A DNA stretch of 35,590 bases from Thermoanaerobaculia bacterium (GTDB lineage Bacteria; Acidobacteriota; Thermoanaerobaculia; Multivoradales; JAHZIX01), in NCBI GenBank assembly GCA_027069135.1, contig JALXFE010000594.1, positions 1 to 35,590 of the forward strand, given 5' to 3'. Every line of letters begins with the position of its first letter. The stretch's first letter is position 1. This document shows positions 1 to 6,849 of the stretch, piece after piece. Below the pieces are notes generated by a model, which saw nothing but the letters and a program-made list of their open reading frames with translations, was not told the DNA's origin and did not search any database. The position numbers were made by a program, and so were the translations under genes.

Positions 1-2
1 TA

Positions 3-488
3 CTGGGCTTCTTGGTCAGCTATCCGTTTAGCCTTGTTGGTAGGATGGCGCTGTCGATCGGAGCTCCTGCCAGCAACGAAGAAGTTGCCATCAACGCGAT
101 GGCTCTTGGTGCTGGGGCGAGGGCGCCAGGCGTGGGATCTGCCGCTCGAGTTGGAGGGGCGGCAGGCTCAGAGGTGGAACTGAGTTCTCTTGGCCCAAGG
201 GGGACAAGTAGGATCGTCGCCAGCAACGGTACCGAGATCACTGGCTTCACCCGCCACGGAATCAACAGAGCCATCGGCGACGGAGCGTCACGGGCGGGCG
301 TAAGGCCAGAGGCCGTACTCGATGCACTCAAGAATCCTTCTAAGATCGTTGACGGCGTAGATGATCTCGGGCGAGCTTTCCAGGAGTTTCACGGTACCAA
401 CGCATTTGTGGTTGTGAACCCCAAAACCGGACGAATTGTGACGATGTACCCACTCTCGAGCGCTGGTGCAGCGCCTCATGTGCCCTGA
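3..488 (+). CDS. C-terminal part of a polymorphic toxin (RHS-type tip), 5' end outside window
   Basis: The frame is open from the window edge, so the TTG at 12 need not be the start and the gene probably continues upstream as a larger toxin-delivery protein. The first ~65 residues are Gly/Ala-rich, like the pre-toxin linker of RHS proteins, and end in ELSSLGPRG. The last ~85 residues form a compact domain with TRHGINRAIG, then DALKNPSKIV, then VVVNPKTGRIVTMYP. This His-first, 'NPKTGRIVT'-last layout resembles BECR-fold (barnase/EndoU/colicin D/RelE-like) ribonuclease toxins. That family assignment is by eye and tentative. A small gene with a good ribosome site follows 10 nt after the stop, as expected for a toxin/immunity pair. 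An RNase toxin acting in the cytoplasm of target cells is inferred. Confidence 0.7.
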   Translation: MGFLVSYPFSLVGRMALSIGAPASNEEVAINAMALGAGARAPGVGSAARVGGAAGSEVELSSLGPRGTSRIVASNGTEITGFTRHGINRAIGDGASRAGVRPEAVLDALKNPSKIVDGVDDLGRAFQEFHGTNAFVVVNPKTGRIVTMYPLSSAGAAPHVP

Positions 489-498
489 GGAGGACATA

Positions 499-765
499 AT
501 GGATTCGATGCAGAAAGTCGTCCGGCTCTCCAGCAAGGAGTTGGAGTACTTGAAGCGTGCTCGCTTTCTGCCTGCTTCTCTCGCCCAGATCTTGAAGACG
601 GCGATGGCCGGCGGCGACACGAATTCCCTGTCTGTCTCCCATGACGTCGCGGAGGAGTTCCGATCAGCGCTCATGCATCGTGTAGCCGTGGCCGGGTTTG
701 GTCCTGACTACGAGCCGACCAGCGAAGGCTGGATGCTTGAGGAACTGATCGACCGCTTCTTCTAG
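499..765 (+). CDS. small immunity protein for the upstream toxin (predicted)
   Basis: This encodes an 88-residue soluble protein. ATG 499 is chosen over the in-frame ATG at 466 because a strong GAGGAGG lies at 487-493, and 466 lies inside the toxin gene. The protein is mostly charged and helical, with no signal peptide or membrane segment. Its end (VAGFGPDYEPTSEGWMLEEL, then IDRFF) recalls small cytoplasmic proteins often found directly behind RHS toxin tips. The role as cognate immunity protein, binding and blocking the toxin encoded at 3-488, is inferred from position and size. I do not recognise a named immunity family with certainty. Confidence 0.6.
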   Translation: MDSMQKVVRLSSKELEYLKRARFLPASLAQILKTAMAGGDTNSLSVSHDVAEEFRSALMHRVAVAGFGPDYEPTSEGWMLEELIDRFF

Positions 766-1035
766 GGCAACGACTGATGAGTAGCCGACTCACCTGCACC
801 GAGTACCGTCGAAGTGGCTGGCGCCTCCTCGCGATCCTCTGTTACTTGGTGGGTCTGCTCGCCCCAGTGATCGCGTCGGCGAACACGGCCGCGGGCGCCG
901 CGACCTGCTCCAGGGATTTCAACTTCGCCGAGCGGGTCGACATCGAGGTGGAAGCTTCGCTAACCTGTGATCTGCACCAGGGATACGCGCCGACGTACGA
1001 CGGGCTTCTCACGTTCGACGCTCTCATCGTCCCAA

Positions 1036-1044
1036 GGGGGGGGG
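1036..1044 (+). repeat. nine-G homopolymer tract at the toxin junction
   Basis: This is an uninterrupted run of nine G between the secreted N-terminal part and the toxin end of the split gene at 777-1299. One G fewer restores a single reading frame through both halves. Such tracts can vary by slipped-strand mispairing and are also a common site of base-calling error. The sequence alone cannot decide which applies. Confidence 0.85.
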
Positions 1045-1058
1045 CTGAGTTCTCTTGG
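1045..1058 (+). repeat. 14-bp junction repeat shared with 180-193
   Basis: The 14-mer CTGAGTTCTCTTGG occurs at 180-193, inside the toxin gene at 3-488, and again here directly after the poly-G run. In both places it encodes LSSLG just upstream of the toxin domain, in the toxin reading frame. The position suits a short homology at which toxin tips are exchanged. Confidence 0.6.
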
Positions 1059-1300
1059 GCGCGCAGGTCGGAGCAAGGGCATCCGAGAGGTTGTCGGGGA
1101 CGCGGGCGATGCTCGCAAGCTGTTCGATAACTTGAGGGGGTCGAACCCAGTGACAGAAGTCAGGCCGGGCGTCTTCATTGCGCGTGGCCCTAGCGGCAAG
1201 ACCGTGACTTTCCGACCAAGATCGAAGAGCGGACCTCCAACTGTGGATGTGCCTGGAATCGAAGAAGGCCTCCGCAAAATCGAGTTTGCGGGTGAATGAG

Positions 1301-1828
1301 ATGCCTGATGTGGTCGAAGCAACCGATTTACGGGCAATCCGGTCAGCTTGGCAGCAAGTGTTCAGCACCAATGATGCGTTCACATGGCCTTTCAGGGGCA
1401 ACTACGAAGGCGGTCATATTTTCCATCCCACCGATGGATATCATCTAACTAGAGAGCAGTACTCAGCCCTAGTCGATGCTGCGCATCGTACGGGCGAGAG
1501 TTCCTTTTTCCTCTCGCTCGTCGAACCTGAAGGGTTATCCTTTCTCGATAGGGGCTGGGGCCATTGGTCGTGCGGGCTGCCCTCGTATGAGGAGTACTAC
1601 GAGTTGGACATTCCACTCGAGAATGCTCTGTACTCCAAAGACGGGCGTTGGGGCGTCTTGATCTCACACGAGATGCATGCGGTGATTGGCGGTACCAGGG
1701 CTTTTATGGCTGCGCTCGACGACTACTACCAAGGATGGGCAAACGATATTCGCATGCTACGTGAAGCCTGGTCCGGCAACGCGAACGCTACCTGGTTGGA
1801 GCCGATCATTAGTCGGATGGCTCCCTAG
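1301..1828 (+). CDS. immunity protein of toxin module 2 (predicted)
   Basis: This encodes a 175-residue soluble protein. ATG 1301 follows the toxin stop (1297-1299) by one base, with GGTGAATGAG just upstream. The in-frame ATG at 1247 lies inside the toxin end and is less likely. Visible features are a Trp/Tyr-rich middle (GWGHWSCGLPSYEEYYELDI) and a stretch DGRWGVLISHEMHAVIGGTR followed by a helix. There is no signal peptide or membrane segment. That pattern of an acidic, aromatic-rich cytoplasmic protein after a toxin tip is typical of immunity proteins. No named family is recognised, and the immunity role is inferred from context. Confidence 0.6.
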   Translation: MPDVVEATDLRAIRSAWQQVFSTNDAFTWPFRGNYEGGHIFHPTDGYHLTREQYSALVDAAHRTGESSFFLSLVEPEGLSFLDRGWGHWSCGLPSYEEYYELDIPLENALYSKDGRWGVLISHEMHAVIGGTRAFMAALDDYYQGWANDIRMLREAWSGNANATWLEPIISRMAP

Positions 1829-2019
1829 CGGTCGAGGCGACTGGAAGAGAGGTTCAGCCCATTTCCGTAGCCCGGCTTGGGCCTGGCTATCGTCTGTATG
1901 GGCAATCGTTCGAGCGAGCTGAATCACATCGCCACTCCCTTGGGCAGAGAACCGATGGCCCTTAGCAGAGTGGTTTGCTGTGTCGGTGGTAGCTGCTCCA
2001 GCTTCTCCAGGCGCCGTAG
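1829..2019 (+). other. non-coding gap between toxin modules 2 and 3
   Basis: No convincing plus-strand gene lies here. Short open stretches exist in all frames, each broken by stops (for example at 2017-2019). The minus strand holds a short frame that may be the end of an XRE-type regulator (see findings). The gap looks like decayed DNA left by cassette replacement. Confidence 0.4.
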
Positions 2020-2253
2020 CACCTTGCGGCTGGGCTCAGTGCCATTCTTCGGGCTCTGCGCGAGGCCGAGAAGCTCGTTGAAGAACTCTCGAAGGGAGGC
2101 ACAGATGTGACACCCACCGGCCATCCGGGTAAGCTAGTGCGTCTTCCTGATGGTGGTTTCGAGGGCATTCGAGGCGCGTCGAAGTCCGGGCCGCTGACCG
2201 TCGATTTGAACATTTCTGGAATCACCGTGCGAAAGATAAAGTTTCCCAAATGA
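2020..2253 (+). pseudogene. toxin C-terminal fragment, module 3
   Basis: The frame opens after the stop at 2017-2019, has no credible start codon or ribosome site, and ends at TGA 2251-2253. Its ~77 residues include EAEKLVEELSKGG, then RGASKSGPLTVDL, then TVRKIKFPK. These align with the end of module 2 (ARKLFDNLRG, RSKSGPPTVDV, GLRKIEF), so the two are clearly related toxin tips. The delivery part is missing, so this looks like a displaced orphan RHS tip. It overlaps the next gene by four bases (ATGA), which shows it was once translationally coupled to its immunity gene. The biochemical activity is unknown. Confidence 0.55.
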
Positions 2254-2603
2254 GTACCCTTTCGGAGATAGGTCAGGAACTCGTAGATGAAGGACTGGAT
2301 GACTACGTCGGTCTCTGGGAAGTGGCGTGGATTCTTCGGCGCAGGAAACCAAGCTATACAGACGACGAAATCCACGAGGCAGCTCTGGAAATCCTGGGTC
2401 CTCTGCTGCGAAAGGGGTTGATGAAGCCCGGAGCCCTCCAGGAGAAAGGCGGCTTCCGTGCTTGGAAGCTCACTGCGGAGGAGTCCTTGGCGCGGATCGA
2501 CCAAGAATGGCGAGAGCTCGGGCAGGACCCGAACATAGGGCAGGTGTGCTGGTTCAGTAACACTGCTTCCGGTGATGTAGCTGCCGGAAAAAGGGAGACG
2601 TGA
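2250..2603 (+). CDS. immunity protein of toxin module 3 (predicted)
   Basis: This encodes a 117-residue soluble acidic protein. The start is fixed by the ATGA overlap with the toxin stop. Its N-terminal half is helical (VGLWEVAWILRRRKPSYTDD), and a central stretch (EILGPLLRKGLMKPGALQEK) looks like a small winged-helix or helical domain. A W-containing helix follows. There is no signal peptide. It shows no visible similarity to the 175-residue immunity gene of module 2, although the two toxin ends are related. The immunity function is inferred from coupling and size, and the family is not recognised. Confidence 0.55.
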   Translation: MSTLSEIGQELVDEGLDDYVGLWEVAWILRRRKPSYTDDEIHEAALEILGPLLRKGLMKPGALQEKGGFRAWKLTAEESLARIDQEWRELGQDPNIGQVCWFSNTASGDVAAGKRET

Positions 2604-2617
2604 GCAGCTAATCCTTT

Positions 2618-3592
2618 TTGCAGAGCAGGCATCAGCCATTTCAGCGCAGCGAGCTCAACACCTACGATGGCTTCGACAACGTTCTCCAATCGGTGGTGGA
2701 TGGCGCCACCGCCACGCCGCAGTACTACTATGCCGACAACAAGAACCGCCTGCTGGGCGGCACCGCCGGTCGCACGGACACGGTCTACGACACAGCGGGA
2801 CGGTTTCTCTTCTGGGACTTCAACCCGGTACACGAGGGCTACGACGTCGAGTTTCTCTACGACCCGCTGGGCAAAGAGACATCGTTTAAGCGTTGGCTCT
2901 ACGACCCGGCGGCCCAGGAGTGGTTTCCGCAGAACTTCGTGGGCATCTACGGGCCGGGCAATTTACGTCTCCTCTCCTGGTACAACCGGGACGGCTCGAT
3001 GGTCTACAGCCTGCGGGACCTGACGGGCAAGGTGATCCGCACCTGGAACACCACCGGGCTGCCACCGGGTACCCGCTGGAGCTTCGACAAGGACTACCTC
3101 TTCGGCCCCGAAGGGATGTTTGGCACCTACGGCAACGGCGGCTCCCTACGTTTCTTCCACGCCGACCACCTGGGCACGCCGCGCCAGATCACCAACCAAG
3201 TCGGGGCCATCGTCGGCCGGCACAACTACTACCCCTTCGGCTTCGAAGTGCCTCCCTCCGGAAACACCTACGACGACCGGATGAGCAAATACACCAGCCA
3301 CGAACGCGACCGCGGCGGCGCCAGCGACTACATGCTGGGCCGCACCTACATCTACCCGATCAAACGGTTTTCGACGGTGGATCCGGGGCGGGATGGGTGG
3401 AATTTGTACGGGTATGGGGCTGGGAATCCCCTGAAGTTTGTGGATCCGGATGGGCAAGAGGCCCAGGGGATGAACCTGGCCGCGGACGAGGAAACGCTGC
3501 GCCAGCGCGGGATCTATGAGGATGCCCTCATCGGCATGGTGCTAAGACGTCGGCAGCCGAATATCGGGCTGCAGAAATCGTCTCCGGCCTAA
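2618..3592 (+). CDS. RHS core fragment without toxin tip
   Basis: About 320 residues of RHS/YD-repeat protein. Repeats such as YDGFDNVLQS and YDTAGRFLFWDF are followed by the conserved core end: FFHADHLGTPRQITN, MLGRTYIYPIKRFSTVDPG, and WNLYGYGAGNPLKFVDPDG. After DPDG only ~43 residues remain (ending IGLQKSSPA), too short for a usual toxin tip. An in-frame stop at 2609-2611 and a TTG as the only nearby start show that the 5' part is missing, so this is a truncated core fused to foreign DNA just after module 3. Intact RHS proteins form a hollow shell around the C-terminal toxin and release it in the target. This copy should be inactive on its own but can act as a recombination partner. Confidence 0.8.
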   Translation: MQSRHQPFQRSELNTYDGFDNVLQSVVDGATATPQYYYADNKNRLLGGTAGRTDTVYDTAGRFLFWDFNPVHEGYDVEFLYDPLGKETSFKRWLYDPAAQEWFPQNFVGIYGPGNLRLLSWYNRDGSMVYSLRDLTGKVIRTWNTTGLPPGTRWSFDKDYLFGPEGMFGTYGNGGSLRFFHADHLGTPRQITNQVGAIVGRHNYYPFGFEVPPSGNTYDDRMSKYTSHERDRGGASDYMLGRTYIYPIKRFSTVDPGRDGWNLYGYGAGNPLKFVDPDGQEAQGMNLAADEETLRQRGIYEDALIGMVLRRRQPNIGLQKSSPA

Positions 3593-3643
3593 AACTCCCA
3601 CATCCCGCCACCCGCACAGGACACTAGATCCTTTACACAAACA

Positions 3644-3680
3644 GCCCGACCGGCCTCTTACAACGGGAACCCGGTCGGGC
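3644..3680 (+). terminator. 10-bp perfect hairpin after the RHS fragment
   Basis: The arms GCCCGACCGG (3644-3653) and CCGGTCGGGC (3671-3680) pair perfectly around a 17-nt loop, 51 nt after the RHS stop and 30 nt before the next start. There is no T run, so an intrinsic terminator of the classical kind is doubtful. It may instead be a 5'-leader structure of the operon at 3711. Confidence 0.4.
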
Positions 3681-3710
3681 CTGGATCCATCAAGTAAGGA
3701 GATACCCCCA

Positions 3711-4157
3711 ATGACGAATCCTGAGGAGCATTCTAGCCTGCCGGAGACTCCCTCCGTCGCCATCGACCGCACTCTGCGCACTGCCGCCGTGGCGCAGATG
3801 CACCTGGCGGAAAATCCCTCCCTTTGGCTGCAGGGCCCGGCGCCGGTCGTCAAGTCGCTCTCGCCGCTCCAGGCTACCCATCCCGAATGGATTCTGGAGC
3901 TGCTGACCCGCGTAGGCATCGACCAAGCCCTTCCCGGTGGGCCGGCGTTGGTCCTGGCCCGGGCCGTCCTGGAGGACTTGAAACACCTGGCCCTCGATCT
4001 ACGGAGGGCGGGGCTCCTCGCCGGGGCAGCGTCCACTCCCCAGCTCACTGGGTCGGAGAGTCGCGCGTTGGCAAGGGTCCAAGCGGGCCACCCTGCTGGG
4101 GAGACTTCGCATCGGGTTCCAAGATGGGCTCGTGGTATCTTTAGAATTCTGCTATGA
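3711..4157 (+). CDS. hypothetical protein coupled to thymidylate kinase
   Basis: This encodes 148 residues. ATG 3711 has AAGGAG at 3696-3701 at good spacing. The frame stops at TGA 4155-4157, overlapping the tmk start by four bases (ATGA), so translation is likely coupled. The middle is helical and Leu-rich (PEWILELLTRVGIDQALPGG, then ARAVLEDLKHLALDLRRAGL). The C-terminus is basic and low in complexity. There is no signal peptide, membrane segment or known motif. I do not recognise the family. It may be a genuine small operon leader gene or a remnant next to the toxin island. Its weak similarity to anything familiar keeps confidence moderate. Confidence 0.5.
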   Translation: MTNPEEHSSLPETPSVAIDRTLRTAAVAQMHLAENPSLWLQGPAPVVKSLSPLQATHPEWILELLTRVGIDQALPGGPALVLARAVLEDLKHLALDLRRAGLLAGAASTPQLTGSESRALARVQAGHPAGETSHRVPRWARGIFRILL

Positions 4158-4813
4158 AGCCGCTTTTCATCACCTTCGAGGGCCTCGACGGAAGTGGGAA
4201 ATCGACCCACCTCACCGCCGCTGGGCGATGGTTCCAGCAGCAGGATCTCCCGTGCCTGGTGACCAAGAATCCCGGAGGAACCCGTCTGGGGCAGTGCATT
4301 CGCCAGGCGGTCCTGGACCCCGAGGCCGGGCATATCGACGGTCGGGTCGAGGTGTTGATGATGTTCGCGGATCGCCGGCATCATCTCCTGGAGGTCGTGG
4401 ATCCGGCTCTTGCGGAGGGCCGTTTCGTGCTCTGCGATCGGTTCTCCGATTCGACCCGGGCCTACCAGGGATTCGGCCGCGGGGTCTCTCTGGAGCTCAT
4501 CGATCGGGTCGATGAGCTGGCCACGGATCATCGCCGGCCGGACCATACCGTATTCTTCGAGGTCTCCCCGGAAGAGGCGCAGCGGCGGGGCCAATCCGCT
4601 TCGAGACGTAAGAAAGCAGGGGGTGTCGACCGCATCGATGCCGAGAATCTGGAGTTTTACCAGCGGGTGGAGGAAGGGTATCTCACCCTAGCCGCCGCAG
4701 AGCCTCAACGCTTTGGCCGGGTCGATGCCATGGGCTCGAAAGAAGAGACCTGGGAGCAGGTAGAGGCCCTCCTGGCGCGATGGGTCGAAGAGGCTCGGAG
4801 CCAACGCCCGTGA
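4154..4813 (+). CDS. tmk: thymidylate kinase
   Basis: This encodes 219 residues, the usual length for bacterial dTMP kinase, which phosphorylates dTMP to dTDP with ATP in the cytoplasm for DNA synthesis. The P-loop FEGLDGSGKST lies at residues ~8-18. The substrate-binding motif LCDRFSDSTRAYQGFGRG lies near residues 92-109. A lid-like basic stretch (SRRKKAGGVDRID) followed by a FYQRVEEGY helix lies at ~152-178. The start overlaps the preceding gene (ATGA), and the stop overlaps the GTG start of holB. This gives a tmk-holB pair, a gene order common in bacteria. Confidence 0.96.
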   Translation: MKPLFITFEGLDGSGKSTHLTAAGRWFQQQDLPCLVTKNPGGTRLGQCIRQAVLDPEAGHIDGRVEVLMMFADRRHHLLEVVDPALAEGRFVLCDRFSDSTRAYQGFGRGVSLELIDRVDELATDHRRPDHTVFFEVSPEEAQRRGQSASRRKKAGGVDRIDAENLEFYQRVEEGYLTLAAAEPQRFGRVDAMGSKEETWEQVEALLARWVEEARSQRP

Positions 4814-5640
4814 ATCTCGAAGGCGCTCTCGGTCTCGCTCGACGAGGCGAACTCTATCCTTCCCTCATCATCCATGGCGGGGAAGAGAAGGATCGCCACC
4901 GGGCTGCCCTAGAGCTGGGGCGCTGTCTCCTTTGTGAAACGGAGCCCCGACCCTGTGGCTCCTGCCATCATTGCCGACGCATCGTTTGGCCGGGATCCGG
5001 GGGAGACGCGTTTCATCCGGACTTCCGGGTGTTGGAGCGGGATCTCAAGACCTCGACCTCCGTCGACGCTGTCAAAACCCTCCTGCGAGGCGCCCAGGTT
5101 TCGCCTTTCGAAGCTCGGGGGCAGGTCTTCGTGGTGGCCAACGCCGAAACTCTGACCGGGGAAGCTTCCAACGCGCTGTTGAAGAACCTGGAGGAGCCGC
5201 CGGAGTCGGCCCCTCGCCATTTTGTCCTTGCCGCCCCTTCCCAATTCGATCTGCTGGCGACGCTGCGGAGCCGGTCTTTGGCCATTTTCTTGGGCTCCGG
5301 CCAGGCTGTCGACCGAGATCTGGCGACGCGGCTGGCGCAGGATTTCGCCGCGGCGGTGCGGGCCTTTGCCCAGACCGGCGCCGGAGTCTATGTATTGAGC
5401 GCTGCGGCGGTGCTCCAGGAGTCCGGAAGTTTCAAGGACGCCCGATCCTCCCAGCCCTTCATGGTCGCCGCCCAGGCAGTGCTCTCCAGCGTGATCGAGG
5501 AAGACGTCCCGGAGGGTGCCCGGCGCCGGCTTTTGGACCTGTCGCAGGCCCTCCTGACCGCTTCTGATCTTCGCTTGCGGGGGATCCCGGCGGAGCGCGT
5601 TCTGGAAGGTTTGGTGGCCAAGCACCTGCTGGTGGGTTGA
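4810..5640 (+). CDS. holB: DNA polymerase III delta-prime subunit
   Basis: This encodes 276 residues if translation starts at GTG 4810, which overlaps the tmk stop (GTGA). A start at 4780 would lie inside tmk. The protein is the delta-prime subunit of the replicative clamp loader. Visible features are a degenerate Walker A region (IIHGGEEKDRHRAA, lacking GKT, as is normal for this non-ATPase subunit) and four zinc-binding cysteines in CLLCETEPRPCGSCHHC. Also seen are ALLKNLEEPP and the sensor-like LRSRS, where many homologues have SRC. The C-terminal collar domain is short and divergent. It probably shares a transcript with tmk. Confidence 0.9.
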   Translation: MNLEGALGLARRGELYPSLIIHGGEEKDRHRAALELGRCLLCETEPRPCGSCHHCRRIVWPGSGGDAFHPDFRVLERDLKTSTSVDAVKTLLRGAQVSPFEARGQVFVVANAETLTGEASNALLKNLEEPPESAPRHFVLAAPSQFDLLATLRSRSLAIFLGSGQAVDRDLATRLAQDFAAAVRAFAQTGAGVYVLSAAAVLQESGSFKDARSSQPFMVAAQAVLSSVIEEDVPEGARRRLLDLSQALLTASDLRLRGIPAERVLEGLVAKHLLVG

Positions 5641-5748
5641 GTCAGCTCCCCCCTCGGCATCCGGCTTGCATGAAAGCGGCCGATTACACTACTGTCTTGA
5701 ATCGTCTCGAAGAGACCCCCAAGCCCGACTCACGAAGGAGTAGACCCG

Positions 5749-6849
5749 ATGAATTCTGAAAATCGATTCCAGCCCGTGGCCCGCAAGGTCACCCTGGGAA
5801 TGGCCGCTATCGCATTGGTGGGAAGCGTTCTCGTGCTCCCCGCCTGCTCTGCCCAAGGCGGGGCGAATGCGTCAGAAGGTGCTGATAGCGATGTCCTCGC
5901 CACCATTGGATCGAAGGACGTCACCCGGTCGGAAATCGCCGAGGAGGCCAAGGAAGGCCTACATCAGGCGGAGATGCAAAAGCTGCAATGTGAGTCCAAC
6001 TACAAGCGCAGCGTTCACGAAGTCATGGAGTCGACCCTCAAGAAGGTCGTCCAAGATCGACTGATCGAAGAAGAGGCCGAGGGCCGCGGCATCAGTCGGG
6101 ACGAGCTGATCCAGGCGGAAGTGGATGGGAAGCTCGGTGAAGTCACCGACGAAGAAGTTTCTGCGTTCTACGAAGAGAGAAAAGCCCAGATTCGCCAGCC
6201 GATGGAGAACGTCGAGGCTCAGATCCGCCAGCATCTGGCTGGCCAGGGGCGGGCCGCGGCCTACAGTGCTTTTATCGAGGGTCTCGAAACCAAACAATCC
6301 GTAGCCTACAAGCTCGGTCCCTACCGGATCGATGTCGAGAGCTCCGGTGCCGCCAAGGGCCCGGCCTCGGCGCCGGTGACCATCGTCGAGTTCTCCGATT
6401 TCCAATGCCCCTACTGTTCCCGCGTGGTGCCCACTCTCAAGCAGGTGGAAGAAAAATACGGGGACAATGTTCGGGTCGTTTTCCGCCATTTCCCGCTCAA
6501 TTTTCATAAGGAGGCTCAGAAGGCCTCGGAGGCTTCCCTCTGCGCCGACGAGCAGGGTAAGTTCTGGGAGATGCACGACCTTCTTTTCGAAGAGCAGCGT
6601 GCCCTTCAAGTGGCCGACCTCAAGGACAAAGCGAAGCGTCTGGAGCTCGATAGCGAGAAGTTCGAGAAGTGTCTTGACTCCAACAAATATTATGCGCAGG
6701 TCCAGGAGGACATCCAGGCCGGCGTCCTGGCCGGTGTGTCCGGAACCCCCGCCATGTTCATCAACGGCCGATTCCTCTCCGGGGCGCAGCCCTTCGAGGA
6801 GATCTCCAAAGTCATCGATGATGAGCTCAAGAGTGCCGGCGCGGTCTAG
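5749..6849 (+). CDS. lipoprotein with SurA-like N-terminal region and DsbA-like thioredoxin domain
   Basis: This encodes 366 residues, with AAGGAG 8 nt before ATG 5749. The N-terminus is a lipoprotein signal ending in LVLPAC (Cys33), so the protein should sit in the periplasm on a membrane. Residues ~45-190 hold a charged helical region (SKDVTRSEIAEEA ... GISRDELIQAEVDGKLGEVT) like the N-terminal part of SurA-type chaperone/PPIases, but no PPIase domain is visible. Residues ~195-366 are DsbA-like: FSDFQCPYCSR carries the redox pair Cys220/Cys223, and the cis-proline loop is SGTPAMFING (Pro334). It is likely a thiol-disulfide oxidoreductase or isomerase for secreted proteins that also binds unfolded clients. 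The direction of the redox reaction cannot be told from sequence. Confidence 0.85.
   Translation: MNSENRFQPVARKVTLGMAAIALVGSVLVLPACSAQGGANASEGADSDVLATIGSKDVTRSEIAEEAKEGLHQAEMQKLQCESNYKRSVHEVMESTLKKVVQDRLIEEEAEGRGISRDELIQAEVDGKLGEVTDEEVSAFYEERKAQIRQPMENVEAQIRQHLAGQGRAAAYSAFIEGLETKQSVAYKLGPYRIDVESSGAAKGPASAPVTIVEFSDFQCPYCSRVVPTLKQVEEKYGDNVRVVFRHFPLNFHKEAQKASEASLCADEQGKFWEMHDLLFEEQRALQVADLKDKAKRLELDSEKFEKCLDSNKYYAQVQEDIQAGVLAGVSGTPAMFINGRFLSGAQPFEEISKVIDDELKSAGAV

Larger units (their letters stand above)
777..1299 (+). pseudogene. secreted small toxin, split by a poly-G frameshift
   Basis: ATG 777 opens a frame with a clear signal peptide (basic GWR, then LLAILCYLVGLLAPVIASA). About 47 mature residues follow, up to DALIVPRG at ~1036. 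The frame then enters a run of nine G (1036-1044) and ends out of frame at 1130. In the +1 frame after the run, the sequence reads GLSSLGRAGRSKGIREVVGD and then a toxin-like end (GKTVTFRPRSKSGPPTVDV) stopping at 1299. With eight G the two halves would join into one ~173-residue secreted protein. The end resembles the fragment at 2020-2253, and the LSSLG junction matches the toxin at 3-488. It may be a phase-variable gene, a sequencing error, or a relic of an RHS gene whose core was deleted. An immunity-like gene starts 1 nt after the stop. Confidence 0.6.

Noticed and set aside
3542-4594. 350-codon minus-strand open frame opposite tmk and the preceding gene
   Set aside because: It is antisense to tmk, whose motifs are unmistakable, and its translation has no recognisable protein pattern. 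It arises from high GC.
5660-5700. TTGCAT ... TACTGT as a housekeeping promoter for the lipoprotein gene
   Set aside because: Spacing (18 bp) is acceptable but both boxes are weak matches. In high-GC DNA this is not distinguishable from chance.
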